From Salarias fasciatus (Eukaryota > Chordata > Actinopteri > Blenniiformes > Blenniidae), in NCBI RefSeq assembly GCF_902148845.1, contig NC_043758.1:18982798-19046797 (forward strand): a DNA stretch of 64,000 nucleotides. The letters run 5' to 3'. The number at the start of each line of letters is the position of its first letter. The stretch's first letter is position 1. Of the stretch, positions 43,905 through 57,598 are shown in pieces. Below the pieces are notes generated by a model. That model made no database searches, was not told the origin of the DNA, and saw only the letters and a list, made by a program, of their open reading frames with translations. The position numbers were made by a program, and so were the translations under genes.

Positions 43905-45967
43905 CCCTTCCTCTGACCCGCCAGGCGCACGGGAGAACATGGACACCACAATCACTTCAAGTGTCACACTCGGTATCTCTTAATTATAGTTTGCCAAGTA
44001 AAATAATCTCTTATCTTCTACCTTTTAGCATCTCTGAAGCGTATCTAAAATAATTAGTTTATATTCTTAAAAATAGGTTTGACAACAACAGCTTGACCTA
44101 GTGGGAACAGACTGGTTTGAGGACTGTAGAGAGAACAAGACCATAAAGTAAATATTATCAGAGCATGAAGACTGGAAACACCAGCTGGTTCAGTTTTGCT
44201 TGCAGCTAAAAGAACCTTATTTAGTATTTTCACTTAATCCACAGAACAACTGCAACATGAGGCTGCAGTTTTATAAAGAGCGAGCAAGTATTTCTTGATG
44301 AACTGCAACACGCTGTGTTGTCCAGAGACAGCATGTTAATGTAAAGTGTTTTTTTGTGTACACACAAAGAAATCAGTTTGAATCTTATCTATAGTTGGCA
44401 AGGAAGTTAATAGATTTGAATAGAATAAAATAGAATTGAAGAGAATAGAATATAATTGAAATATGGGGCTGTTTTTTTTTTCGCTAGACTATCTTGAATA
44501 GGTAGAAATATCTGCATTTTTACATTTTTAATACAAGTGTGAAGCGGACAAAGCTGACTTTTAAACATTAAAAATAACGTTAGTGCACCACGCTGCAGAG
44601 CAAACCACTGGTAAATACTCATGTTCACTAAACACGGCCACGTTATGATCATCCTGTCAATCTTTGCCTATTATATTATCTTTATGAGTACATTATCAGA
44701 TAACACAGGTCATTTTCTGATATCTTGTTCCGACTGCTCTGTGTGTTTGTACCGTGTACAGTAGGGTATTTCTGATCTGACATATTGCTAAAGGTTGATT
44801 CTGTCACTCTCTGGATGGTATTAAGTTGCGAGTGGAGAAACCAGGCATGCAGTGTAATAAACCTAAACTCGTTGGCTAAACGTCCTCCTGAGCGGTCTTT
44901 ATTATTGCCCTGCAGTTAAACGTTACAAATGGTCGAAACTGTATGTATTTCACATCACAGAAATTTATTGATGTCAAAAGATAGATACATTCAGTTCTAC
45001 GATGACAGAGTTTACAGCTGAATTGTGGGCTTTTTTTTCCACCCCCCGACACTGATGTAACACTAGAGTACCACTAAATAGAGAAATAAACAGACCAAAT
45101 CCACATAGAAATGTAACATTACAAACCGTACTCTGTCTGTCCAGACATAGTAAAAGCTAAAGAGAGCAGTCCACTACTCCAAGGTGCAGCAGTTCCAAAT
45201 CTATACTATTTACAAGACAACTATCCCAAAAATAATTGGCTTTCGAGTAACATGAACAAAAAGACATACTTACTTTGAATTTAATTTCTGAGTCACAGCG
45301 GAGGTGGCAAGTCGGCCAATGAACACAACGAACTCATGGATGTCTTTGCTTACAATGAGCAAATGTGCACTCCTAAATGGCTATCAGAGGAAAGTGACAG
45401 AGCTTTCTCTGGGCTTGTATGTTCACAGCCTCTTTTACAAACTGGTATTAATGAAAAAAGAATTAAAAAAAAAAATTGGAGCATGTTGCATTGTGGGGCG
45501 AATTCAACCTGATTACCCTGTGCTGTTATAGATATTTTTATTCATGTGTGTTCTCTGGTAATAAATAATTTAGCTGTGAGTCTGCAAACATATAGCAATA
45601 TATATTCTGGAGCAGTTAGAACCTGCTGACTATAATCTTCTGAGGGCTAGTTCGTTCCCATCAGGGATGCCCCGCCCATACACCTCTACAGTGTGTGTGC
45701 ACATGAGTGTGTGTGTGTTTGTGTGTGTGTTATTAGAGGTAAATCTAAACATGCTTTTGTTAAAGGGAGATTGGTCCATTGATTGATGAAAAATTCAACG
45801 TTAGGAGGTACGGCTTTCTCAAGTATGCTGATTTGCTTTGTGCTTTCAGCCTGCAGATTAGACACTTGGTGCGATGAGAGGGGACGAACTGTTGGAGTCC
45901 TGCGGGGGAAGTGAGTGAGATTGTGTGTTTGTGTTTTGCTGCAAGAAAAGTCATTTTCTTGGAGATC
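43905..45967. other. Convergent region, daw1 3' UTR / sphkap 3' UTR
   Basis: daw1 and sphkap end tail to tail here. A degenerate TAGAA-type repeat lies at about 44408-44462. The minus strand has AATAAA near 45541-45536 that could end sphkap transcripts. A GT-rich tract lies at 45690-45731. No gene is supported. Confidence 0.55.
44856..44861 (+). promoter_or_regulatory. Probable polyadenylation signal of daw1
   Basis: AATAAA lies about 950 bases after the daw1 stop codon and is the first clear canonical hexamer in a convincing place, giving a 3' UTR of about 1 kb. Confidence 0.45.
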
Positions 45968-48900
45968 CTAAAGGGTCTCCAGCAGCCAATCGAACAGGCT
46001 GGACTGAAGCGAGCGGCCCGCCTCCTCCTCTTTCTCCTGCAGCTTACAGAACTGAACCACAGCTCTGAACAGATCCGCCACCCGCCAGGCCTTCTGGGAC
46101 ATGAGGTGGACCACCCTCTGGAACTGAGAGAACACACACTAAAACTTAACAGTGTGGATCATTTGTATGGGTGCATCTCAACAACTTAACATATATAAAT
46201 ACTATATATAAGTTTATTTTTCTGTGAAACTTCCATAAATTTTAGATGAATTCAACAGTTTAAATCCTTTCAAATTTTAGAAATCATGAACACAGTGTTT
46301 TCTGTGTTTTTTTAATAGATTTAAGTCATAATAGTCATAATTGAAATTTACTTTTTAGATGATATACTGTGAATGTGAAATTTCAGTTATGTTGAGATAA
46401 AATGAGTTCTGTAAAAGTCAAAGGCAGGAGTCCTTTTAATAATATGAGTGCTACTTAAAGAGCATCGGCACAAAGTTAACACAAAGGACATATTGTTAAA
46501 CACTTTGGGAATGATCAAGAGTCGGACAGTTCACCTTTAAATGTGCTTACCTTTGCAACTCTCCTCTCTCTGGACTTCCTGAAGTAGAGAGCAGGCAGGC
46601 CCAGCTCAGACGCAGCGATCCACTGCAGAGCCACTCTGAGCTCCGAGTCCACACAGTCTGGCTCGAGTTCGCAGTTCACCACCAACAGTTCCCTGAGGTT
46701 ACTCCCGCTGCCTGCCGTCCTCGCTGACCCGCTCTCTGAAAGACCAATATTGACACGACATTCTGTTCTTAGGCCATCCTGACATAACACACATTAATAT
46801 TACCTGTGCTGTCCTCACAATCAAAATGATTCAGGAAGCTGTCACACGAGAAAATCCTCATTTTAGAATATCATTCAAGAAATATGAACTTTCAACTGAT
46901 ACACTTTAATAGTTACAGATCCTTTTATTTTTATGACCAGAAACTATAACCACTTGTAATTAAGTTCATCGCTTTCATCAGGGATTAATCACTGACACCC
47001 ATCTGCTTCTGTTCCTCCCAATTAGAGAGCGGCGTCAGTATCAAGACGACGGGGTAAGAAATTAGATGTTAAAACAGATTGAGGTGAATGATTAACGGTT
47101 GAGAAACACTTACAAGACTTTCACATTTATGGTGACACTTACCTAAGACATTATCCCTGGTTCCTGCCAAGTTGGTATTCTCCTCACTGCGGGGAAACAC
47201 AATCATGAAAGGTCCTGCAGTAACATACATTATCACTTTTAAAGTCGTTTCAGATCTTGAAGGAAAACAATGTAAGTTATCTAAGTGATTACAGTTCTCT
47301 GTATAGATTATAAAATGTGTGGCAACTGTAAAAACAGCTGCCAAATAAACTGCACGAAGGAAGGCTTTCCAATAAAGTGAGCTCAAAGGTTATTGTCATG
47401 GAAGTAGTGTCAGCCACAGACCCGAAGAGGATGATATAAAAGTCTCTCTCCTAAATGTGTCTAAAGTACAGTATCAGCACAGTGCCGAGGACAGCCATGA
47501 GTCTTCTAAAAGATACGTCCATTCAGAGTGACCATGCTTCTGCCTCTAGACTAGTTTATTTTTCCTTGGAGTCCATCAAAACTGTGTCTGAGAAAAGGTA
47601 CAAACTTTCATGCAAAAACATTACAATAAAACAAAATCTGAGAGGAAGAAACATATTAGCAGCATCCCCTTTTAACAATCCAGAGAAAGTTTTGTTATAG
47701 TTTCATTTTTATAAACATTGAGCAGACAAAGCCTCGGCCCGTCCAGTTATTCAACACGCTCAACTCAAAGCAAAACACCTTGATTTTGCGCCGCTGTAGA
47801 GAAGCAGATGACAACATTCGGCTCTGAATTTACAGACTGAGTTATTTTCCAGCAACCACAACATATGAGGACATATTCAAATATTTTCCTAAACTCCTTT
47901 CACTGATTTGAGACTGGACAGACTATTAAAGTCAGCTGTAAATACTATTTTATATATCAATACGAACAGAGGAATAATAGTGAAACAAACCTTATTACTG
48001 TGCTCTGAGTGGGCACATCTGAAAAAGTATCCAGATCTGCCAGGCCTAAGCTGGATGTGCTGCTGGTCCCATTCCTGTAAGCCCATTCAACAAGAAATAA
48101 ACAAATAAGTGAATAGCATCAATTTTTACAATGTCTTGAGATACCCAGCATGATCAGTGACGTGTGAAAAGAACAATAACCAAGCTCAGCAATGCAGGTC
48201 ATGTTGTTTGTTAGCTGGTGATTAACATATAAATAGCAGCTGCAGCAGAATTGGACGCCGAGGCTGAGAGAGCTGGTGATTTCTGTCCGGCAGGCGGCCT
48301 GCCCCAGTGTGTGGATGAGGAGATCTGGAGGCAGTTTGGGTGGGTAGGGTGGACGGGCGAGGCTGGCAGCCATGCCCGTGTGTCACAGCATGGATCGGGG
48401 ATGAGGTGGAGTTCAAGTAAGCAGGTCGATGGACAGAGAGGTTGCGAGGAGCAGAAAGTGTTATGGTGGTGCATATTATTATTGCAAAACTGAGCAGGTC
48501 AAATCTTTCAGTTTCAAGTTTCTTCTATAATCTACACAACATGTTGACAACATAAAAGCATTTTCAAACATCATTTAAGATATTCAACTGGCATTGTTAC
48601 TGTTGCAAATAATATTTAATGCAAAAAAAAAAAAAAAACCTGTTTGTGTATCTGAACTTGATTTAATGAAGCAAAAAATGATGTGGGAATGTTTGGAGCT
48701 CTCTTGTGGTGTGGGGTTTAGCCCGGTGTGGCTTTGTGGAGTGTGCTCTCTGCCATACACTGCTTCAGCAGGTGCGGATATTGCGACAGCGGGGGGAGGG
48801 GGGGGGGGGGGGGGGGTAAATTGGCGTTGGCACAGGAGAACACAAGTGTCAGTAGCAATGGGCCAATGAGAGTGGGGTGAGGGTGGGAACAGCAGCGCTT

Positions 48901-51900
48901 GGAGCGGTATCAAGGAGCAACGGTTACTGACCCCTCGCTCAGCTGGATAAAACTACTGGTCTCCTCGTGGGGGTCATCTTCGGGGGTTATATGAGACCAG
49001 CTCCCCATGCTCTCTTCACTGCTAGCACTCATAGAACGCTTGTCCCGCTTCACTACAGCAGCCACCGCCGCGGCGGGCCTGTCCCTCTCACTGCTGGGGA
49101 GAGCAAACCGCAAGATGGCGGGGTGACCACCCAGTGACTGTGCACAAGTTTTGCTGCAATGTGTGGCGAAGTTTAGGCTCTTATTCCTTCACTTCTCTGT
49201 TTATTATTTGAAAACACGAAAAATGTTTTGGCATGAAAATGTAATGTTTCTACTAAGAGTGCAATAGCTGCCTCTTTTTATATGCTATTTAAAGAAATTT
49301 AAAGGGAATGCACAAAAGTTGACGAAAGGGTGTATTCATAAAATACTGTGTTATTGTTATCTAATGCTAATACAATTTTCTTTTTTGAATCACTGAATAA
49401 AGCTAAATCAACTAAAGTTTAAGGCTATTTAAATGTAAATCATGTCTATACTTTAGCAGAAAAATATATTTTAATATGACAGCTAAACAGGAAGTTTTGC
49501 CTTTCAGCCCACCAGTGATTTAACTTGAGGGATTGGTTTGACATCTCACACCCTAATGTTTTGTTTTTCTCATTAAATAAAGACCACAGTTCCTGTTTGC
49601 GCTCAGCAACTCAAGTCAAAGTCAAATCACCCGTTTTCATAATTACGAAAACTGAAAAGAAATTACACAAAAGACTCCGAATGTTTCTTTGGTGTGCTAT
49701 TCACAGTGCCGAATGCTTAACAGGAATCAATTATTTTCTGTAAGCAAACACACTTTATATGCTTTACTGAGACTATTACTGTCAGGAATAAGACATATTT
49801 TTAATGACCTTCTTTACAATTTTTAAACACTACCAAGCACATAAAAAAGCGAATTCATTAAATCATCTCTAACGCAACAGCAAACAGCATCTCCCACAGG
49901 CACTGTTGGATTTTCAGTGTCTTCCGGGGAGCTGATGAAATTAAGTCATAATCAGATGATTGAGCGCTGCCATCCACAACAATTCTGGAGGGAAATCAGG
50001 TTTTATTGACTAGGCGAGTGTTTTAAATCCACTCAGGGGAAAAACAGATGCTCTCCTCTTGTTTTTGGATTACATGTATTGTGAAGTGAAAAGAAGCACG
50101 TCTTGTGCCTCTCCAGTGGCTTGGGAGACTCCTGAAACCTCTTGTGGCTCAGTACGACAATTAAATTTCATTTAAACAGACTTCTTCCTCTGGCACATTT
50201 GCATTAACATTATAAGTAGCATCAATGTTCAAGACAGCGACGCACTGTGATCTACCTTAAAACGACCTCTACATTTTCTGTGGATGACCACTCAGGACAT
50301 TGCAAATTGGTGAAAACATTGCTTAATCCTTGTCCTAAAACCACATCTGACAATGAAACCCACAAATATTTATAATAACATTTTTGGCACAGGAGTCTGA
50401 CTGCCTATTAGAGATTTGTGGTTTTAGTGATTGTGTCCATATCTGAGGGAGGGAGATTAAGAGGGGTTCAATAGCCTCTCAATGGAAAAAAGATAAAGCC
50501 TCTAAAACGATTCTGCACACACAGTTCATCATTCAGACAATGAGAGTCACAGATAAGCCAGAGATATGTCAAATGTTAAGCACTGCGAAAATAGATTATT
50601 CTCAGAGTAAATGCATCTGCTGTGTACCTGCCATACTTTGATCAGACTGCAGGCTGTCGACCTGAATAAGTTTAGTGCTGTTTATTTGCGCTACTCTGGT
50701 GTTTTTATTCTAAAAATAGGTATGTTAAATTTATTTCTTGCTCTTAAAGCAATCAGAAGGATTAATGTTGAATTTTCCAATCACATAAATGTTTCATTTT
50801 GGCAGTAAAGACCTTTTTGCGTAATGTACTCTGACAGAAAGATGGTTAACAGTGTAATACCTGCTGCAGTTGGCAGTTGCTCTCTCTGTATGCTTGGTAG
50901 CTACGTCTGAGGGCGTTTCCTGAGCTCTCCCTCCGGTTCTTTCAGGGGTTATTGGCGGCTCCTCATCCCTGTGGTCTGTCTCGATGTGGATCAGTGGTAC
51001 ATCCCTGGGACCCCTCAAGCAAGGTGCATTGCTATCGCTGGACCCAGACCCGGCTCCAGTGCCAGCTTGCTCCTGGCTGGACCGACTCCGACTGCAACTC
51101 AGATGAGACTGTTTGAATCCCCTCCTTCGTTCTCCAACAGGCATGTGCTGCTGTGAGTGCGACCCAGGAATGTGCTGCCCAGCTACATCTTGCTGTGTTC
51201 CACGGGCACATTTGCTGATGTCCACAATATCAGCTGCCAGGCGATTGGCAAACTGCTGCACATGGGGCTGAGATTCACCTGCAGCCTCTAGCTCAATACT
51301 GTCTTCTGGATCAGCAATGATCTTGTTTTTTCTCATTAAGGATTCTATGGAGCTTGACCAGGTCTCGTGAATCAGCATATCTGTAATCTGGTCAGTCTTC
51401 CCCCTTTGGTAGAGGCAAGTGTCTGATTTGCACAGTCCTGTTGCTGACACTGAGTTGGTGGGGTAGATATTCAATGTATCTCCATGCACGTTGCGAGCAA
51501 ATCCATCAAAAGAATTGGCTTTAATGGGAGAGTTGACAGTCAGACGAGAGTCTGAGGAGCGACGATCTGGGACTGAGGACTGTCGTATACAGAAGGGCGT
51601 TCTGGGAGAAGGAGGAAACAGGCTGTTGCTCCACTCTTTAGTCTTGGCAATGCCATAGTCTTTGTTTTCCTTGTCCATATCCCGAAGCATAAACCTGTAG
51701 AACTCTTCAGTGATGCTCTCTGTGCTTGACTGCTTAGACAGGCAGGATGAGGCCCTGACATTGAGGTGGCCGTTTTTCTTTGATGCAGCCTGTTGAACAG
51801 CTGCAGCCAGGATGCTGCTGGCATTCTTCCCTGCGTAATAATCCAACAGAAGGTCGAAGCCTCTACCCTCAGTCTCCATCTGGTTGACCATGAACCGTGA

Positions 51901-54900
51901 GAATTCATCTGTGATGCTCTCACAGCTGGACTGCTTCGAGATGGAGCTACCGCGGCTCAAGTTCTGGCCTAAGCGACTGCCAGGGCCCAGGGTGTTGAGT
52001 GTCCCCGAGGGGTCTGCATCTTCTTCTGGGATACTCTCGTAACTAGAGGCCTTTCCACGACTCCACCTCTCACACTGCAGCCTGCTGCGCTGCTGCCCGG
52101 TTTTGGAGGTATCCACGACATTGAGTTCGGGGCAATTCATGATCCTGGCTGTGACTTCAGAAGCAAAGAGGGCAAATGGGTCTTGTGGTTCATCAGGGTT
52201 GACCGTCTCATCTACCACCCGGTTAACAAGGCGCTCCATCAACTCTGGCTGCTCCTCTGTTTTTCTTTTAATCTCGCTCAGGCGCGGTGCACGATGTTTC
52301 TTGGAGGCAGCGTTGCTACTCTGACCCTCTTTTCTCCGGAGAACTGTGCGGCATGCTGGGAGCAAGTAAGCCTCTGGGCCCTCTGACATCGCCCCTTTCA
52401 GGGCACAGAACCATGGTTGTTTACCAGTGGAGTTTTCCAGACAAATCGCCGCAAGCTCTGTGGCCATAGACACCACGGTTGCAGCCAGATCATCAGCATA
52501 GCAAGTGATTGGTGTCCTGGATTCAGAGTCCATTTTGAACGACAGCAGAGAACTGCAAGAGTTGAGGGAGGACTGCGGTGTTAGGGACGACTGTCTGCTG
52601 TCACTGCCTGTCACAAGTCGACCCCTCCTCTCGGTGCTGTGAACTGGTATTTCACTTAAAGGTTCTCTGATGGCATTGTTGCTGTGCTGGTGGTCAGACA
52701 AGTCTTTGGCTGAGAAGGAGGAGGGTTTTGACTGACTTTGTCTGCATGCTGACTGCTGCAGTTGCTGTTCTTTGAAGTGTGATGTGGAGGGAGATGCCAT
52801 GACATTATTTTCCTCAAACACATTTTTCTGCCTCTGCCCTGGAAGCATAGTTGACTTGTCCGAGTAGTGTACGGTGCCAATGTGGCTGTCAATGTTGGTG
52901 GAATGACCAACTATGTACTGTAACTGGCTTAATGGGTCTTTGCTTTCCTTGGCAGTGGCAGGCTCCTGAGCACACAAATCTTGTGATTTGCATGATCCGT
53001 TGTCTGGACTTGAGATATGACTGATTTTCTTCTGTGTCAGGCAAAGAATATCAAACAGCAAATTGTTCACACTGTCTTGCAGGAAAACCTGGAGGCCTGG
53101 TGATTCTTTTTCAGTACCTTCCAGCTCCTTTTTCTTTTTTGCTTTCTCCAAAGCATGCTTAAATAAACTGTCTGCAACCTCGTTTATTAAGTCGTCCACC
53201 TCTTTCTCATCGGTGCAGCACTTTTTTGGACATGTAATCCCATCTACTATCTTGTTATGAGTAGTCTCCAGTAAGTGCGCCACACTTTTATAGCCTTGTG
53301 GTTGAGTCAAAACTTCAGCTGCTTCTCGGTGCAGGACTTCAGCAATATTGGCACGAAAAGCTTCAACACAGGTACCTTCTGCCACACTGCAGTGCAGTGT
53401 GAAGGCCGCGGAGGCTTCTGCAGCAGACATCAGACCACGTGATGCAGTGTAGATTTCAGTTGAATCTGCATCAGAATCAACCGCGTTTCCTGGGTCCTCC
53501 TGTGTGAGATCCACAGCTGCTACTGCACCAGCTACCTGAGCCATGCCACACATCGCTGAGGAGAAGGAGTAGTCTCCTCTCTCCTCTGGTTCCTGCAGCT
53601 CCTCCTCGGGTTCCTCCTCAGAAACCGATTCAGTAACAAGTTGCTCTGTCAGCTGTGGAGCAGTGATGGTGCCGATAACATTGGCAGCACAAGCCAAAGC
53701 CACCTCGACATGTTTGGATGTGTGCACTCCATTTTGGTTGGAAATTTCAACTTGCGTCTCACCCTGGGGCATTTTCCTGGCTTTGGCAGGCATGTTTTGG
53801 TCAGGCACATGAGGCGCCTGGGTCTCTGGCCATTCCGCTGCGCCATCAATGTTGTCTGGACTCTGAACTATAACAATTTTAGGGAGTTCAAAGGAGCAGG
53901 TACGTTGCCGAGCAGCCTCTTTGATCTTCGTAGGACTGTTGGAGCTGGAGGGACGATTTGAGAGGGACACACTGACGGCTGCTTCAGAGACGAAGGAAGT
54001 TTCGTCTTGCGAGAGTCGTATGAAGGCGTCTTGCAATACTGATTCGGCAAGGTTGGTAGCGTAATGACCAGCAGATTCCTTGGTATTGAGAGCTGAAGCC
54101 TGAGGTCCATCCCGTTTCACCTCTGAATTCTCCTTGCTCTGGTGATGGGCCAGCTGTCCCCTATGACAAGCAAGTCTGACACAGTGTTTCTGTGCAACCT
54201 CTACCAAGCTCTCTCCCAGGTCACCACATTCTGGCTCTGCAAAGAAACAGGCAGACAAACAGAAAAGACAGGGAATAAAAAAAAAAACTTCTATACCGAT
54301 TAGAAAGCAGCTCCATTAGTTTCCAAAATGTCACACTGTGAGGGGAATATCACCCTGTTTTACCCTTCACTGACTTCTAGAGCTGAGTTACGTCTCTTTG
54401 TTCATGTTCAATTTCTCTGCTGGAAAAAAAAATGCAGAAAGTCATTCTCATCCAAAATTGTCTATTTTTACACTGCTATTATATAAATATCACAGTGTAC
54501 GGGCAATAAATACAATAAACTAGTTAAGATATTGTTCATTAAAATTCAGCCAGTCAGTGTATTTCAGTACAGTCAGTGTAAAACATTCAGTGTATTTTGC
54601 AAAACATGTGAGACTGAAAAGGTGAGAGTGCTGCAGAAGGAAGCTACACTCAGCAGAAAAAGTTCAGGAACTTTTGAGCAGGATGTGTAGAACGTTACAC
54701 GTTCACATTAAAACATCAACAATTTGTGTAACATCCCATATCTACAACGCTGTAAAGTTTTTGAGAATCTTGTTAGCTTAAAAAAATGCATCACTTTTGT
54801 TTTTATGTGATCAAATGAAGCTACAGAGAGTTTTCCAGTAGTAGTATGGTCATTTTTTTGTCACTGTCGCCATTTATTGAGGTTGTTCATGAATGTAAAT

Positions 54901-57598
54901 TCAGGCCATTATAGTTTCAAATCTCATGTTCATCAACATTAATGCTTTATCACACATAATTGACATTAAAGTACTGCTGAAAAAAAAAAATTGCTAGTGG
55001 AAATAATGAGGCGCACCATTTCTGAAGCCATCATCCTCGCTGTCATCTCCGAGGTGCTCTGACGCAGTCAGGAAGTCTTCTTCAATGGATGAAATGGAGC
55101 GATTAGTGTCATCATCAACCCGTTGCCCGGCGGCTCGGCCCTGCTGAAACTGGCGCTCTTTACCCCACTGCAGACCAATGAGAAACTTATTGATCTCGAA
55201 AATGATGCTGCCGGGCGGTGTGCCGCGTCTCTTCCCTGAACAGTGAACCAGGCACACGCCCGTGCTTCTCTGCTGCCCGCCCTGAAAAGAAGAATGCAAC
55301 ACTTATTGTATAATAACCATGCAAACAACGTGACTTTACCAGACATAAACACACAGCACTGGTTTTATAAGAATGAGAGGGGCTTCCCTGTTCACTGCCA
55401 AGGACCTTAAAGGGTGGCTGTAGCAGTTTAGAGACACGTGTGGGGGTCAAACAGATGTCATTTCCCAATATTTTTTCTTTCTTAAATTGTGAAAAGAAAT
55501 CAAGATATGAACTAATGAATGGAGGATAAAAATATAAATTAGCATATACAAAACACATTTTAGAACAGAAATTATAGAAATTGTTAATCTCTACTATGAA
55601 ATCTTGGGTGTGTGTACATGCTTGTTTATGTGTATGCAATGTGTGTTGGGCTGGGCATCTGGCTGGTGTTAAGTACACTACATCCTTTGCATGGTTTTCA
55701 GTAATTTAAAACTGCATTTGAGAATAGACTCACAGGCATAAAACGCTGCCTAAACACTGAACATGGATCGTTCAAAACACCATATAATTTTAGATGAACA
55801 GACAAAATGAAGTGTGAGTGGTTTATGTATATAATACACCAATCCCTTCTCATATGTCCTCTGTAGATATCATTATTTAAAATGACTGCTGGAAAAAAAT
55901 ACACAGTCAATACACAAATAATTACACTTCCATGCACTGGAATTAATGCAAGAAACAAAAACAGGCAAATGTTTTGGTGTTTGTAAATTATCTTAATTTC
56001 TGAGTCACTATGTGTTGAAAAGTGTGTTTGTATGTGATTGGTGTGGATTGTTTCTATACAAAGCATGTATAGAATAAACATTATACAGCTACTTTATTAT
56101 AAACCTCGATCATGTAATGTAACAGCTCCATCACTTTGTCAGTTTCACAAAGTATTTCCACAATTATCTAAAGCAATACCCGTAATTCCACTGTATGTTT
56201 ATTATTGAGAGGGGTGTTATTTTAACAGCTTCCATTATATTGATAAGGATTCCTACTGTGCTGCCTCAAACTTTTTTAATCCTATATTTGAGTTCACGGC
56301 AGAGCTATTGATCCGTCTACTCGTTCACAGACATCTGGTAATGTTACATTTGAACTGAGTGAAAGTGAGAGGCTGAAAGGCCAGTTTTGTGCAGGCATTA
56401 AATAAAAGCACGTCCACTCATGGCATCATGAAAATTTTATACAGAACTTTGCACTGTATATGGAACTGATCTATAGAGCTATTTGTCAATACTTGGCTTG
56501 CGTTCAGATGTACTAGCTCACTTCTCAGTGCATTGACTGACCACGACTGAGCCAAACAGCATGAATTTCAGGTCAAATAAATTGAATCACAGTTTGCTGT
56601 TTACCAGGTTGCTACTGAAAACAAAGAGACATTTATACTGAGATGAAATAGGGACAATTACTGCATGGATACAATTCTTTATGAGGATTTTTCTCAGAGG
56701 GTTGAGAAAAATTCAAACCCTTTCGCATAAATGGTTTGAATCTGATCACACAAGCCTGCTATACAACAGGACAGCTTGCACTGTCTGCCTCACAGTCCAG
56801 ACCAGGTCATTTAAAGGCTGGAAATACTTGCAAGAATTATGGCGTTCACAGTGGACTCACCTGTGGGGGGGAGTGTGGGTGTGTTTGGCAAGTGTCTGAA
56901 GCTTCGAGGCCACCAAGCAGGAGGATCTCATTTTCCTTTGGTTGGTGGATAGTCAGTAATTCAACAAGCTTTGGCAGGTCTGGAGACACTGATGCCAGTT
57001 TCTGCAAGACATACGAGGGAGTGCGAGACGCTGATGAACAGAAACAACTTTTTTTTTTTAAGTGACTTCAAAAAGTGAAGACAAGGCGTTTTCCAAGTTA
57101 TTGACACATAATTATAAAGCCCTCCCTGTGAAAAGACCTGAACCATGCGGAACGGTTACTAATCGCCCACCACTGCTCCCAACAGCTGCAAAAGGCTGCA
57201 AAATCTGCATATCATCTCAACAAGTCAGCCCTGTAATTCTCTGTAATGATCTTGAATCCATGGCAACTGAACCGAAGTGCATATGAGAAACAATGAACAG
57301 GATTCCAAAGTGAAGAAAGGCACGGAGAGGAATGAAAGTGTGAGCAACTGGGGGCCATGAAAGAAAGCAAGAAGTAAGTGTGGGCAAAGGGACTAAACCA
57401 CTAAGATTGCAAATAAGGCTTACTGAAATGTGCGGCACTTGCAAACGGATTTTGTTGTGGTTTGCATGTGATTCGCAGGTGAAAACAATATCAGGATTGA
57501 GACCAGAAACATTCATTAACAGGTAGAGTTATGCTCACCTTGATGTTTTTATCATCACGACAGTCTGTTTTCTGAGGGTCCAGATTGACGAAGCATAT
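45968..57598 (-). CDS. sphkap: SPHK1 interactor, AKAP domain containing (SPHKAP/SKIP), 5' end outside window
   Basis: Coding exons in transcript order: 57598-57539, 57001-56861, 55281-55017, 54236-50861, 49093-48932, 48074-47991, 47186-47143, 46735-46551 and 46123-45968. All junctions are GT-AG and in phase, giving 1490 codons up to TAG. Exon 1 here starts 'ICFVNLDPQKTDC' (human 'VCFVNL'). The second holds 'VSPDLPKL...QPKENEI', the third 'IIFEINKFLIGLQ' and a phospho-FFAT-type site 'EEDFLTASEHL'. The 3.4-kb exon holds 'YATNLAESVLQDAFIRLSQ', the PKA-binding helix region 'LAATVVSMATELAAICL', 'PRLSEIKRKTEEQPEL' and repeated 'SS-ES-I-(T/P)-(D/E)-E' segments. The last exons hold 'ALQWIAASELGLPALYF' and 'SLFDWLLETL'. 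SPHKAP anchors RI-type PKA and binds VAP at the ER in neurons and heart. The first about 90 residues were not found. Identification is secure. Confidence 0.93.
46124..47990 (-). other. sphkap terminal introns
   Basis: Introns 46124-46550, 46736-47142 and 47187-47990 surround small 3' exons of 185 and 44 nt. No further features are recognised. Confidence 0.6.
48075..48931 (-). other. sphkap intron with GC-rich patch and poly-G tract
   Basis: It contains a GC-rich patch (about 48240-48440) that is open on both strands but matches nothing, and a 26-base G tract (48791-48816). Confidence 0.6.
48791..48816 (+). repeat. Poly-G tract (25 of 26 G)
   Basis: A 26-base stretch with one A interruption on the plus strand, C-rich in the sphkap sense strand. 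Such tracts can form G-quadruplexes and are error-prone in assemblies. Confidence 0.95.
49094..50860 (-). other. sphkap intron after the giant exon
   Basis: AT-rich 1.8-kb intron. I see no exons, repeats or RNA genes in it. Confidence 0.6.
54237..56860 (-). other. sphkap introns upstream of the giant exon
   Basis: Introns 54237-55016 and 55282-56860 flank the 265-nt exon bearing the FFAT-like motif. They are AT-rich with no recognisable elements. Confidence 0.6.
57002..57538 (-). other. sphkap intron between the first two exons found
   Basis: This 537-bp intron separates the 60-nt and 141-nt exons. Nothing is recognised in it. Confidence 0.55.

Noticed and set aside
48211-48493. GC-rich patch open on both strands in a sphkap intron
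   Set aside because: Neither strand matches SPHKAP or another family. The sphkap phases join correctly across it without any exon here.
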